Below, piece by piece: positions 1 through 10,844 of a DNA stretch of 64,000 nt. Source of the stretch: Plicaturopsis crispa FD-325 SS-3 (lineage: Eukaryota > Basidiomycota > Agaricomycetes > Amylocorticiales > Amylocorticiaceae); contig KN832559.1 in assembly GCA_000827205.1 (NCBI GenBank), forward strand, positions 1,524,148 through 1,588,147, in the 5' to 3' direction. The position numbers and the translations under genes were made by a program. Every line of letters begins with the position of its first letter. Position 1 is the stretch's first letter. The notes beneath the pieces were generated by a model. That model made no database searches. It was not told where the DNA came from and saw only the letters and a list, made by a program, of their open reading frames with translations.

Positions 1-687
1 GAAGTCGAGGCTGTCGAGTACGTGCTGATGCTCAGCCGCGATGATGAAGAGAGACGCCGCATGAACTCGGGCCCGTCGTTCCCGTCTTCCTCGGGCTCGG
101 GTCCAGGCGAAGGAGACGACATGTTCGAGGATGATTTCGACGATGCTTATGCGTCCACCTCCACCCATGCTCGATCCAGTGCCGATTCTCGGCGCTCCTC
201 GATGTCCCAGTCGACCGACCGCTCCCTCCCCCGCGTCTCCCCGTCGATATCAAATCTCAAAGTGCAGGTCTCGCCGCGCTTTCGTCCCGAGCCTACCGAG
301 GCGGGCTTCAGCATCAGCCCGTTGAACGCCAGTGCAGGGCCTTCCTCGGGCGTGATGATTCCGCCTTCGTCGGACGCGTTTCCCCGCGTGAGCCCTACCC
401 AGTCGCCTGCGACCAGCGTGCCGAACGGCAGTTGGGTGCGTAAACCATCCCTTCCGAGCAGCCCGGAATCTATGCGCTCTGCTTGGGGGACGGCGAGGCG
501 TTCCGCGGCGTCGTCTGAAACGCATTCACCTGTCTCTGGTTCGCCGCTTATGTCACGGGGAACGTGGGGCGCCTCGGGACATGACCAAAACAATATGCTT
601 CCTGAGGATGAGGAGTTGGACGAGGACTTGCGCTTTGCCATTCAACTGAGTCTTGCCGAGGCTCGTAGTCGTGGAGAGGACGTCTGA
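1..687 (+). CDS. 3' part of a gene for a protein with ubiquitin-interacting motifs
   Basis: The reading frame is open from base 1 and stops at 685-687, so the start lies upstream of the window. The visible 228 residues are mostly Ser/Pro-rich and look disordered. The last 25 residues carry a good ubiquitin-interacting motif: an acidic run, then DLRFAIQLSLAEA with the expected Ala and Ser. The first residues (VEYVLMLSRDDEE) resemble a second, degenerate UIM with Val in place of the central Ala. Motifs of this kind bind ubiquitin with low affinity, so the protein probably recognises ubiquitylated partners. The catalytic or structural N-terminus is not visible, so I do not name the family. Downstream of the stop, 688-909 is the shared 3' region with the convergent ARPC5 gene. 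Confidence 0.75.
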   Translation, partial: EVEAVEYVLMLSRDDEERRRMNSGPSFPSSSGSGPGEGDDMFEDDFDDAYASTSTHARSSADSRRSSMSQSTDRSLPRVSPSISNLKVQVSPRFRPEPTEAGFSISPLNASAGPSSGVMIPPSSDAFPRVSPTQSPATSVPNGSWVRKPSLPSSPESMRSAWGTARRSAASSETHSPVSGSPLMSRGTWGASGHDQNNMLPEDEELDEDLRFAIQLSLAEARSRGEDV

Positions 688-909
688 TAGATTCCCTAGA
701 TCATTTTGAACATTGAATATTGAATTCTTGTGTCTCTCGAATTACTTATATCGTATGCAATATAGACATGCATCTATGCTTATGCCCTCCTTATCAGCCT
801 TGCGAACCTGTGTGCATCGCGGTGGCGACATTCCGAGCGCGTGCTGACATGCTTGGGTAGGTCGACGCCCATCGTACACTGTCCTCGTTGCTAAGATTGG
901 GATAATACA

Positions 910-1549
910 TCAGACAGTCCTCCGATCTGTCATAGCACGAACGATGCATCCAGTCCCCGCAGCCTCAGTGAGCTGTTCAAATGCGAAATTTCAGGTCAGC
1001 CGATATACATCGATGGTGTGGTACCGCTCACCTTCTCATGCCATCCGAGCAAGACACTTCCGCTCACGTCTCCCCATCCAGGCAGACCCATGCCCTTGTA
1101 CAAGTACTTCATCAGCGTATCCTGCGAGTCTTGCGAAAGGGCTTTGATAGTCGCTGATATTTCGGACGATTTTGTGCTGTTCAATATCGTGACCAAGGTT
1201 TGTAGCGTTAAGTTCTGCGATGGCAGGGATGTCAATTGGGGGTTGGCGATATGTCCTCGGCAACTCACCTTGGCTTCATCGACATTGGGACCATAGGGCG
1301 CGTTTTCCAGGGTTAACGTCAGGGCCCCGGGTATGTCTCCTCTGTAAATGAGTGTTGCCAGTTAGCACCGCGAGTACGTTTACGATGGACGACTCACTTT
1401 GCTAACGAGCTTCTGACCGCGACTTGTTTCTGTTTCGCCTCTGCTAGGACCTGCGCAGGTTCACGAGGGTCCGCTTCGTAAAGCTCAGTCTCCAACAGGG
1501 TATCCTCGTCGTAAGCGTCGATGTCGATCTTGCGGAACGCGGTATCCAT
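910..1549 (-). CDS. ARPC5: Arp2/3 complex subunit 5 (p16-Arc)
   Basis: Smallest subunit of the seven-protein Arp2/3 complex, which nucleates branched actin filaments at endocytic patches. Four exons fit by eye: 1398-1549, 1269-1341, 1032-1214 and 910-972, all with GT-AG introns. They give 156 residues, close to the roughly 150 usual for the family. Recognisable blocks are FRKIDIDAYDED near the N-terminus, LMKYLYKGM with GWHEK in the middle, and the typical C-terminal end IVRAMTDRRTV. The start is the only ATG that puts FRKIDID at the N-terminus. The gene is divergent from the DUF4470 gene, with only 131 bp between the two ATGs, so the two must share a promoter region. I see nothing broken. 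Confidence 0.95.
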
Positions 1550-1680
1550 TGCAGCGCAGCAGGTAGCAGTGTAAAGCTGAAATACACTGATCAGCACCGA
1601 AACCGCGTTGAAAGTCCGACATAGGGGAAAAATACGCCTCGATAAGATCTTGCCGTCTCCCTTCATCTCGAATATTTATC

Positions 1681-4600
1681 ATGGCCAACAAACCCAAAGG
1701 CCAGCACGATGCAGAGGGACTGAAACAGGACGCCGTTAGTGCGAAGGAAAAAGGAAACGCACTCTTCAAGGCTCGCAAATTTAAAGAGTGAGCAGCCGCA
1801 ATTTTCTTTGTGTGCGAGGATGCGAGGGCCGACGCGACGCGTTTTGCAGGTCTGTCGACTTTTACAGCGAGGTGAGTAGGACAAAGTTCTCTCATACGTT
1901 AGCTGATATGATAATTCAGGCCGAATCTCTGGACCCAGAAAATCCCGTTTACGCGTCGAATTTGAGTGCCGCCCTCTACGAGATCGGAGACTATCCAGCG
2001 TGTTTCGACGCAATCCTGCGCTCGTGGACGCAGCTTTCATCGCAGCCTGAAAATCCTGCACTGTCATTGAAGTTGTCCGTTCGCCTCGCAAAGTCACTAG
2101 CCCACGGTGTTCAAAGCGGGGTCATCACAGCCTCCAAGGTAGACGAGAATGCAACTGCTATAGACGACCTCGAAAAAGTCTTGCGGAAGCAGCCTGAGAG
2201 TGAGAATGCTGATCATGCTCAAGCATGGCTAGCATGGAGGCAAATAAGCTTTGGGTTGACGGACCGCGACAGACTCGCGCATGAAGGCCGTGTTCGCCTT
2301 TCTCGTATGCCAATCTTCCGCGGAACCCCGTACGCTGCAATATTCCATTACACGACCTTCTCCTACTGATATGGATCTGAAGTGAGCCGTACCTTACTTA
2401 TTTTCAGATCGGAATGGACGACATCATGTCACTGGTCGATGACTGGGGGCCAAAACACATCGACCCCATCAAGGTGAACACTTTGTCCCAAGAAAGCCTA
2501 GGGCAACTCTCGTTCTTGATTGCAGGTGTTGGAGATGGTACGCAATTCGGTGGATACTCAACATCCCTTCTGATCAACGAATATAGGACGCCATGCACTT
2601 GGGACTCTGATTGGCCTTGGCCGCATGAAACTCTCTCCCCAAAAGCGCGAAGCGTTGAAGGCGCATGTTACGCTCCTAGATATCCATCCAGCCATGATGG
2701 CGCGGAACGTGCTTCTCTTCATGATGCTTAACGAGATTGTTGAGAACAAAGTGGAGGGTTTGGACCGTCTGGAAGTCAGTGCGGCAATAACGTATCTTTG
2801 GCTGGGCGTCGTGATGCCGCCCTACTGCGAGAGACGGTAAGGCTCTCGTTCGATCCTTTAGACTGTGGCTGAAAGTATTTCCCCCAGTGTGTCGAGGTGC
2901 ATCAACGACATTCTCGACAGACTGTACGAGCGGCCCCCGCGGATGCCGGCTTGGCTGCACGTCGACCAAGCCTCTATCAAACCCATTACACGAATACTCG
3001 AATTCTGGTCTACCTTCAGGGCCAAGAACACAGACATATTCCGCGTCCACAACTACGTGAACCGCGCCCGGGTGCACTTTGACGCGTCGAACGGCCCACG
3101 CATGAAAAAGGAAGGCATGGTCGACCAGGGGCTTGTCCGCGAGCGCCAGATGTCGGACATGTTGGACAAGCTCGAAGGTGAGCAGCTTCGGATGGTGGGG
3201 GAACGCTTCGGTGCAAAGAAGGGGGCTACGCTCCCCGATATCAGGAAGTTGATTCAGGAGAAGAAGAAAGAAATCGTTGCGGACGCGCTGGGCACTGAGG
3301 ACGACCAAAATATCCCCTTTGGACTCACTGGCGAGGCCGCATTTTATGAATCTGCCAAAGTGTTCCTTCCGCCCGACGAGTTCTGGTCCCGCCATCCCGG
3401 AATTGAAATCGCAAAGAAGCTTGCAGATAAACCGACACATTCAGGTCTGAAAAAGGTATGACACATCCTCTTTCATCGCTTGCACAAGATGTCTCATGTC
3501 ATATACCCGTACCGAAGATAGCGAAGGATGTCGAAGAGACATGGAAACCAAACGTCACCATATTTGTGAGTCATTTTCTTTCTGACGCGTACCCGATGCT
3601 TAAAACCCCAAAGCAAGAAGACAAGAGATGCCCCGAGTACTCCCTCGATATGTTTGCGACTACACACACCGTTGCAGAGTTCAATCAACGATACAAAATC
3701 TCGCGACTCAACAAATCTGCAAAAAACTCCTCTACAATGGCATATCTGGTAGGTTCACCTGGATTTGCCCATCCGATTATGGTTGACTTCTTGTCCGCCA
3801 GATCCCTTTCTTAGATTCAGTAGTTGACAGCGTGCGCTCTCTTGGAAAGCACCTCCAATGCGAGTTCATCTGCGGCGAAATCAATCAAGAACTGTCCAAG
3901 GTCCGGTTAGGCTCCGACACTCGCCCAAATCATTTCCCAAAACTTTTCACCAGAATATGGTTATCGAACATTCCGTGCGGCTGATAAAGACTTTGTTCTT
4001 GCTCACCACACTAATCTACGCCTTTTACCTAGTGACTACACTCAAGGAACACTCAATACCGCTATATTTGTGTTACCTGCATTGCAGAGCACCATCACAG
4101 CGGCCGCCAGCTCCAACTGTCTGTGGAACTCCCCGCAGTGGAAAAGTGATGACGAGTTTCATTTCAAGTAGGTTCAACCTTTGTCGGGGCTCTATAGAGA
4201 CTGACTCGTGCGCCCATAAGCTACACGCAGCTTCTATCGAAAGATCTTTCTCGGTATCTTGGAGTACGACTGGTTCGAAACGAGCCTGTCATGCACCTTT
4301 TGACAGTAGGAGCTCCAACTTGGCCAAGGCCTATCGGCGAACTGGCGTCTCGGAACGAGCTTTGTGCATGGCTCACTCGGCTGCTATTCTCTACCTTGTG
4401 GCCTGGAATGACTCAACCTCGGCCAAAACTTATCAGGGTTCCAAATAACCTTGTCGCGTTCGTATGCCTCTTGGTGCATTTGCATCAGGTTGGGTACCCC
4501 GGTCACTGGCTTGGGGAGTATCTGCAATCACTCCTATTCGACACCCTTGTTGCAGAGAGGAACGTCTGGAATGAGATACTTCCTCGACCAATTTCAGACA

Positions 4601-5231
4601 TCCGCTCACGAAGTCCCTCGCATAAAACTCGGCTTGATCTGTGGCGGCCAGAATTAGAAGCTATCGTGGCCAGTTGCCTTCCTGGACTCCCATTCGCTGT
4701 CCAGATGCCTCCTGGAATGGCCACTGATGCAAATGAGATTGGTCTTTACGAAGCAACGGTCACCGAAGGTCAGGCCCGGTATTCTTAGTTCGCGCGTTAT
4801 AGCTGACCCTTCGTCAGATATGATGGCCAAGATGTTTAATCTTATTCCTATCGACCCAGTAATCTCGCTGGTGTTTTACAAGAAGAGTGCATTTGGGTCG
4901 GACTCCAATGCATCTGCGGCAATGTCCAAGGTCCCGAAGGCGATCGACGGAGGTCCTGATCCAACTCCCGGGACCCTCTATATCTGCACTTCCCCCACCA
5001 CTGTCAACTTCTCCAAGAAAGAGGTGACATGGAGGATGAGCCGGCGCCGAGTGGAAGAAATGCGACGTGATGGATGGTGGATGGCAGCCTGGAGATCTGA
5101 TGTCTATCACTTTGGTACGTGGTTTGTGCAAACTTTCGCGTTTACTCACACTGATTGGTCCCTTCCGAAAACTTGCACTAGCTATAAACCCTGTTCCCGC
5201 CACGAGATGGACTGAAATCTCATCGGCGTGA
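1681..5231 (+). CDS. TPR / DUF4470 domain protein
   Basis: Starts at ATG 1681 (MANKPKGQHD) and ends at TGA 5229-5231 after many short introns. The N-terminus has a tetratricopeptide-like unit (AKEKGNALFKARKF, then the YASNLSAALYEIGDY block), which leads straight into the DUF4470 region typical of basidiomycete proteins. The middle and C-terminal parts, with WPRPIGELASRNELCAWL and DGWWMAAWRSDVYHF, also match the general form of this family, whose function is unknown to me. TPR units usually bind other proteins. The last intron (about 5115-5181) splits the codon after YHF, and the short last exon encodes AINPVPATRWTEISSA. Not every internal intron was resolved. The neighbour on the left, ARPC5, is divergent and only 131 bp away. 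Confidence 0.8.
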
Positions 5232-5840
5232 GGAGGGCATCACACAATGCACGCCGACGTCCTACTTGTATCACTATCTAGCCTGTATAACCGTCGTAAA
5301 GTACAGCTTATATTCTGTTGCATGTTTACTGAACACCCTATTCTATGTCATTTATTCATTCTCACCACTGCTGCTCATCCTGTCAATATCTGTCTCTCCC
5401 AGATTTTACACGGGCTCGACCCGCGTCGTCGGACGGTCCGATGTCCACTGCGGCCATTTGCCCGTCAGACGGTCATTTGCCAGTTGTACCTGCGCCGATT
5501 GTGCGACCTTCTCGCTCCTCGGCGAAATCTCTGGCACCAACACGACGCGCTATCCGATCGAAACTCCACAATGCGGCGTCCATAGTTTGCATCCATGCCT
5601 CACACTGATCACCATGATACCTATGTAACTCGACCAGTCGATCTAGGCTTCCCACCTGCTGTCAACAACGTTGTTTTCCAAACGTCAGCAGTCAAGACCT
5701 CATGTTTCCGGTGCGACCAGCCCACGAGGCTCTGCTATGTCCTACTGCATAAAAACCCCTCGCCCAGTGCCAGTAGGATATCTCCGTCGTCATCAAGCGC
5801 TCTACTCTGTGCAGTCGCCTGTTTGTCACTCCCGCGCACG
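5232..5840. other. Intergenic region, no gene seen
   Basis: Between the DUF4470 stop and the next ATG I see only short overlapping frames with no family resemblance. It probably holds the 3' end of the first gene and the promoter and leader of the next. Confidence 0.5.
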
Positions 5841-7124
5841 ATGCTTAACGCATTCAAGATCAAACCATTCGATCTCGAACCGGTCTTCGAGTCCTGGTCT
5901 AATCCACCTGTGTTTGTTGGTAACCCCAAAAAGGACCCATCCGTCGATGCATGGCTGGAGTCCATCAAGGCGGGATGCGTTGAACGTAAAGTCCCGGAGG
6001 AGTATTGGCATAAGGTAGATTTCTATCGATGTCCTCTTGGAATTGCTCCATGTACTTACCTACGTCTTCATAGGTCGCTCAACACTATATGGGCGAGAAA
6101 GCCAAGGCTAGGCTCGATGAGTTGAAGGTTGTCCTCGCGAAGATGAACGGCGGGAAATATCGCTGGAGCTGGAAGAAGTTTAATGTCGCCATGCACAATA
6201 TGGGCTGTATGTCGCCACGTCATCAATCCTCGTTCACGCTGCTTAGGGTTATTTCTTTTTCACTGAAGGGGATATCGATTCTGGCGCGACAGAGACGGTG
6301 AAAGTCCGCGGCAGTTCCATTGGTACATGGTGGGCTTCACGGAAGGACAATAAAGAGGAGCCGGTCGCGGTCGCCAAGGATGTGAAGGATGTTGTCCGAC
6401 GCCCTTCGGCGAAAGAGATGAAATCTGATACGGCGGTACCTACGCATCATAAGCGTGGAAGGCCTTCGCGTTCGAATACGTTGAAAGACGAAGACTTTGG
6501 TTTGTCTGCTCCGTTTCATCGTGGTTTCTGGAAGTTCATACGTCTATCTAGTCACCGTCACGAAGCCTCGTGCGCCTGTACGATCACAGACGCTTGGGCC
6601 TGGTATTACAGACAGTGGGTCTACAGATACACTCGCAGGTTCGCATCCCAGTCTAACATTTTCTCCTCTTAGCCAAATCATCTCTCGTTGCTGCAGGGCC
6701 TCCTTCGCAGGCGGATTCCCAAGCAGATGAATGTAAGCATGATCGATTCATTTGCGATCCTCGTGGTATGGCATCCTCACATCTCGTTATACTCATAGCA
6801 GTCACCACCGTTACAAACGCCCCCCTCTGGCTTCTTAATGCCTGCAGCGCGTTGGACTTCCTCACTGCCGAACATCCGAAGGCGATGAGTGCCATCAGCG
6901 CAATTCTCATTACCGCAGGCACTATCCCCGCGATCCCGGCCATCAGTGCGGGTGCTGGCGGCGCTGTCCTTGCGTCGGGAGCGGCTCAGGCTGTCGGCGC
7001 GATAGCCGTCAGTGTCGGGAGCTGGATAAAGGCGCAGCATGATGTGCAAGCGAAGGCACTCACCGGTGCGGGACAAGAGCAGGGACAGATCGAGGCTGTT
7101 CCTGCAAACGCAAGTACGAAGTAG
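5841..7124 (+). CDS. Conserved basidiomycete protein of unknown function with Gly/Ala-rich hydrophobic tail
   Basis: Start ATG 5841 (MLNAFKIKPFDLEPVF), stop TAG 7122-7124, with several short introns. The N-terminal 100 or so residues (WLESIKAGCVERKVPEEYWHKVAQ, read across an intron, then GGKYRWSWKKF) are Trp- and Lys-rich and look like a compact domain. A basic, Ser-rich linker follows (RRPSAKEMKSD, HHKRGRPSRSN). The C-terminus, about 7 kb in the window, is strongly hydrophobic and small-residue rich (AISAILITAGTIPAIPA, GAGGAVLASGAAQAVGA) and ends in a polar tail. This could insert in a membrane and loosely recalls interferon-inducible ISG12/6-16 proteins, but I would not assign homology. I have seen proteins of this general type only in mushroom fungi and know no function. 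Confidence 0.7.
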
Positions 7125-7270
7125 GTGCGGTGCGCCGCGTCGCGCTTGATTGCTGCATCGGCGATGTTCTGTTGTATTCTAAATGACTCGCTAGCAAGGT
7201 CGGACTTGTATACATAGTTTTCGTATTATTGAAGAGCCTGTGCATTAATATTGTCTAATAAACGGGGCTC

Positions 7271-8561
7271 TTAATTGAGCCAACGGCCGTCGAGTTCCGC
7301 AATCTCGCGTGCTTGCACACCGTCAGCGAATAACCCGCCTTTGACCTCTCCGGAATCGACTGGAATGTCTAATTCATGGCACATCTGGATAAAATCCGCG
7401 GGTAGAGGTGCGACGACCTCGAGGCGAACACGTCTGCCAGATTTCATGTACCTCTGTCATATCCGCACACCATTTGGTCATCATGCGTCGCAGAGAAAAG
7501 CATACGGACTCACAAACAACGAGATCCGAGATGCATGTAGCATTAACCGTGATTTTGGCACCACGCATGCCTCAGTGATAGCGGGTGATAATTCCTTGTG
7601 CGAGTAGGTGTCGTCCCCTATTATCGGAGCTGTCGGATTTTACGACATCTCAGCGAAACGACTACATATGCAATGTGCGGGAGACGCTTACCATGGAGCG
7701 ATTTTGCCAGGTGAATGCGAAGCTGGTGTTTCTGTCCCGTGAGCAGCTGCAAACGGAGAAGAGATACAGGGGCCTTCGTCTGGTCAGAAACAGTGCCGTT
7801 CAGCAATACTGACTCGTGTGCTATAGACCAACAGAACATACCGAGGAGGCCACGAGTTCCCAATCAGTTTCTGCAGGCCAGCTAGGTTCCCTGTCATTTT
7901 GGGAAAGCGAACCCCTTCCGTCAATATATGACAGAGGCTGCCGCAGTTGGCCAGACCCATGGGCAAAGGAGCGTGCGCTTCCTCGTACTAAAGCTAGATA
8001 TGTCTTCCCTACGTCCCTCAATTTGAACTGTCGAGACAATTCACGGGCCTGAGATTGCGTGCGAGCCAAAACGAAGCAGCCAGTGGTCCCCTAGAATCAC
8101 ATGCATTCCACGTTCAGAGTTTTTAAGTCAATGATTTGACTTGTTAAGAGACAATTCGTACCTTATCAAGTCGGTGCACTCCAAACGGGTTATTTTTCAG
8201 GTCGAAGGCAACTCTCAGACCTATGTGGTCGACAAGAGTTCAAAAATGCAATTCTAACAGCAACGAAAGAGTACTTGCCATCCAGAAGAGCACCGAACCC
8301 ATTTCCAACTGATTCAGAACCACCCTTAAAGACGAGCATGAATGTCCGTTCCACTGAGGTTAGCCCTCTAAGAAATTCACTCACTGTGCTGCGGCCACGG
8401 CCGTAATCAGCAGGTGAGCTCTGGCACGTCAATCCTGGGGGTTTATTTACCACTATAAGGCCACGATCATTATATATAGCGCGATTTGCCAGTGTGGAGG
8501 CCGTGTGCAATGTCCGCCTCCCAGTGTGGGGTGCATGACAGCTGCAGCATAAGACTGACAT
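7271..8561 (-). CDS. RluA-family RNA pseudouridine synthase
   Basis: Enzyme that isomerises uridine to pseudouridine in RNA; the family includes mitochondrial rRNA and tRNA modifiers. The frame shows YNDRGLIVVNKPPGLTCQ, the usual opening strand of the RluA fold. The catalytic motif HRLDKGTTG holds the invariant Asp and is split by an intron right after HRLDK (intron near 8080-8157). Later come GKTYLALVRG and LLTGQKHQLRIHLA, the latter the conserved QHQIR-type block. The start used (ATG 8561) gives a basic, Ser/Cys-rich N-terminus (HAPHTGRRTLHTAS) that could direct the protein to mitochondria; an in-frame ATG at 8609 is an alternative. Stop TAA at 7271-7273. Which RNA it modifies cannot be told from the sequence. 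Confidence 0.85.
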
Positions 8562-8888
8562 CGGTGACAGTTGGATGGAGTCGAGTCTGAAATAGAGAAA
8601 AAAAGACATCAACAAGTCTGCAAGATACAGGGCAAAGCGTGTGTGATTTAAAGCGTCGTTATTTACCAGTTTGCGTCACAGCAGGAGACGAGAGGAGGCA
8701 AGGTCGAGGAAAGAAACAAGTTCGACAAAAGAAATACGCGACGCGTCAAGGTTTGCTGTTGTTTGTAGAAGGAACAGAGCCCCGAATTCCGACACGTCCG
8801 AGTCTTCTTTCAGCGGCTTTCGACTCCTCCAGACTCCAGTTACCTACTGTGATTTAGTGCTCTCTGGCTTCGTCAACTCTGCTTGAAC
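8562..8888. other. Divergent promoter region
   Basis: About 330 bp between the ATGs of the pseudouridine synthase (minus) and Snf12 (plus). It must hold both promoters. No clear TATA box or named site is visible. Confidence 0.5.
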
Positions 8889-10575
8889 ATGGAAGGTCCC
8901 AAGGCTGCCAAGTACGCTCTACAATAAGGCTTACAACTTAGCTCTAACACCCTCATAGGAAACGCAAGCTCACCGACAAAACGCTACCCAACAATGTGTC
9001 GCAGAACCCCAACTTCGCAGAGGACTCCCGGATGTACCAGGATCTCCTCGAAATGGAGCGCAAACTAGATTGGACGATGATGAGGAAGAAAGTTGAGGTC
9101 CAGGACGCGTTGGCGCGTAACCCTGCTGTGAGTACCCGCGCTATTGAGCACAGCGCCTCGGTCTGACTGTGACCTTCGCCGCATTAGACGACTCGGACAC
9201 TGCGGATATTCCTCAGTCACACCGTCTCTGGACAAGCTTGGCAAACCGGCGAGGCTCCCCCAGAAGGAAACGCGGAGGGCAATGTCAACTTTGAGACAGG
9301 GCAGGGAATCCCTGCGTGGGCGTTCAAGATTGAAGGGCGGTTGCTTGAGGTGTGCCTTATCCTCATATATGTTATCAGGGCCTACCTGACACTACAGAAG
9401 CCTCCAAATCAGCGCTCGAAAGATAAAGGCGCTCTGAAAAAGTTCTCTACTTTCATAAAGAAAATGGTGGTGGAATTGGATCGTGACCAAACTCTCTACC
9501 CCGATGGAAACATCGTAGAGGTGCGTTTAATGTTTGGATGAGATAGAATGATATATGAACGCAATATTCTCAGTGGCCCCGCCCCGGCAACCATCCACCT
9601 CTGGACGGGTTCACAATCCGACGGACAGGTGACCAGCCTACTAAGATCAGAGTCGTAATGTATGTCGACCATTTCCCGGAGCAGTACAAGGTCAATCCTG
9701 AGCTTGGTGAGTAAATTCCTTCTTACGCAGGTAGATAGCTCTAACCAGTTCACTTACTACAAGGCAACATCCTGGGTATCAAGGAAGACAGTAGAAATGG
9801 CATCATCCAGACGCTATGGAATTACATCAAGATAAACAGTCTACAAGACAAGGCTGACCGACGAATGATTCGAGCAGACGATCGACTCAGACCCGTGAGT
9901 AGCGTTTTCAATGAGCACCATGTCGATTTTCTCAAACGACTTGCGCCACAGATCTTCGGAGCCGATTCAATAATGTTCCAGCATCTCCCTGAAAAGGTGA
10001 ACAGATTCTTGATGCCCCCGGATCCTATCATCCTCCATTATGTCGTCAACCCTGGTGTTGCTCCCCCGGAACGGCCTTTTGCATGGGACGTTGAGGTGAA
10101 AACAGAGGATTCACTGCTCAAGAACCGGATGGCCGTGATGGTACAAGCTAACAAGGAGAGCACTCAAGATCTCTCAAAACTGGACGACGAGGTGATTAGA
10201 TACTTTTTCGCTTATGCCGGGCATTTTCATTGACTGTTTTGAACCCAGATATCATTGCATGTGCAATCTCTTCACAACTCACACCTGAAGCGCACTTTCT
10301 TGCAATCGTTTGCAGACGACCCCGCGCAGTTCATCCAGACGTGGCTTGCTTCGCAGTCGCGCGACCTGGAAAGCGTTCTGGGCAGTGGACCAAGTGAAGG
10401 CGCTACGATCAGAGCGGAGGAGCTTAGGCGCAGCGAATTCTTCAAATTGCCATGGGTTGAGGTAGGTCATCCAGGTCATATACCTCACGCCGATGCTGAT
10501 TTTCCTACTGTCGTCGAACAGGAAGCGGTCGCTGTGCAGGAGGGGATGCGGCTGGCCGCGAAAGGCATGCAATGA
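8889..10575 (+). CDS. SNF12: SWI/SNF chromatin-remodelling subunit Snf12/Ssr3 (SMARCD, SWP73 family)
   Basis: Accessory subunit of the SWI/SNF or RSC nucleosome-remodelling complexes (SMARCD in animals, Snf12/Rsc6 in yeast, Ssr3 in fission yeast). It acts in the nucleus. After a short basic start (MEGPKAAKRKRKLTDKTLPN) comes the conserved LLEMERKLDWTMMRKKVEVQDA block. A middle region follows with GIPAWAFKIEGRLL, FIKKMVVELDRDQTLYPDGN and FPEQYKVNPELG. Next is the SWIB domain (LGIKEDSRNGIIQTLWNYIK, IFGADSIMFQHLPEKV). The C-terminal block ends FFKLPWVEEAVAVQEGM. Stop TGA at 10573-10575. The gene has several 50-60 nt introns and looks whole. Confidence 0.93.
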
Positions 10576-10844
10576 TGTATATTATAACTTATCGCCTCGT
10601 GTCTTTCCTTTGCTCTCGAGTCCTGTGTACCCATTTTCGCTCTCGTTTTGTATCGCAGCAATAATTGTTTTTGCTTCCGCATTGCGTGTCATTAAATAAT
10701 CGTAAAACCTTCAAGGGCCGACAACCTCCCGATTTGATCTTGCCAACTCAGCCCCCCTTGACGTGCCTGGCCTGGCGTTACTTATAGTCGTCAGATCAGT
10801 CGATGGTTTCGGTTTTATCTCTCGCTGGATTCGACCACTCGCAG

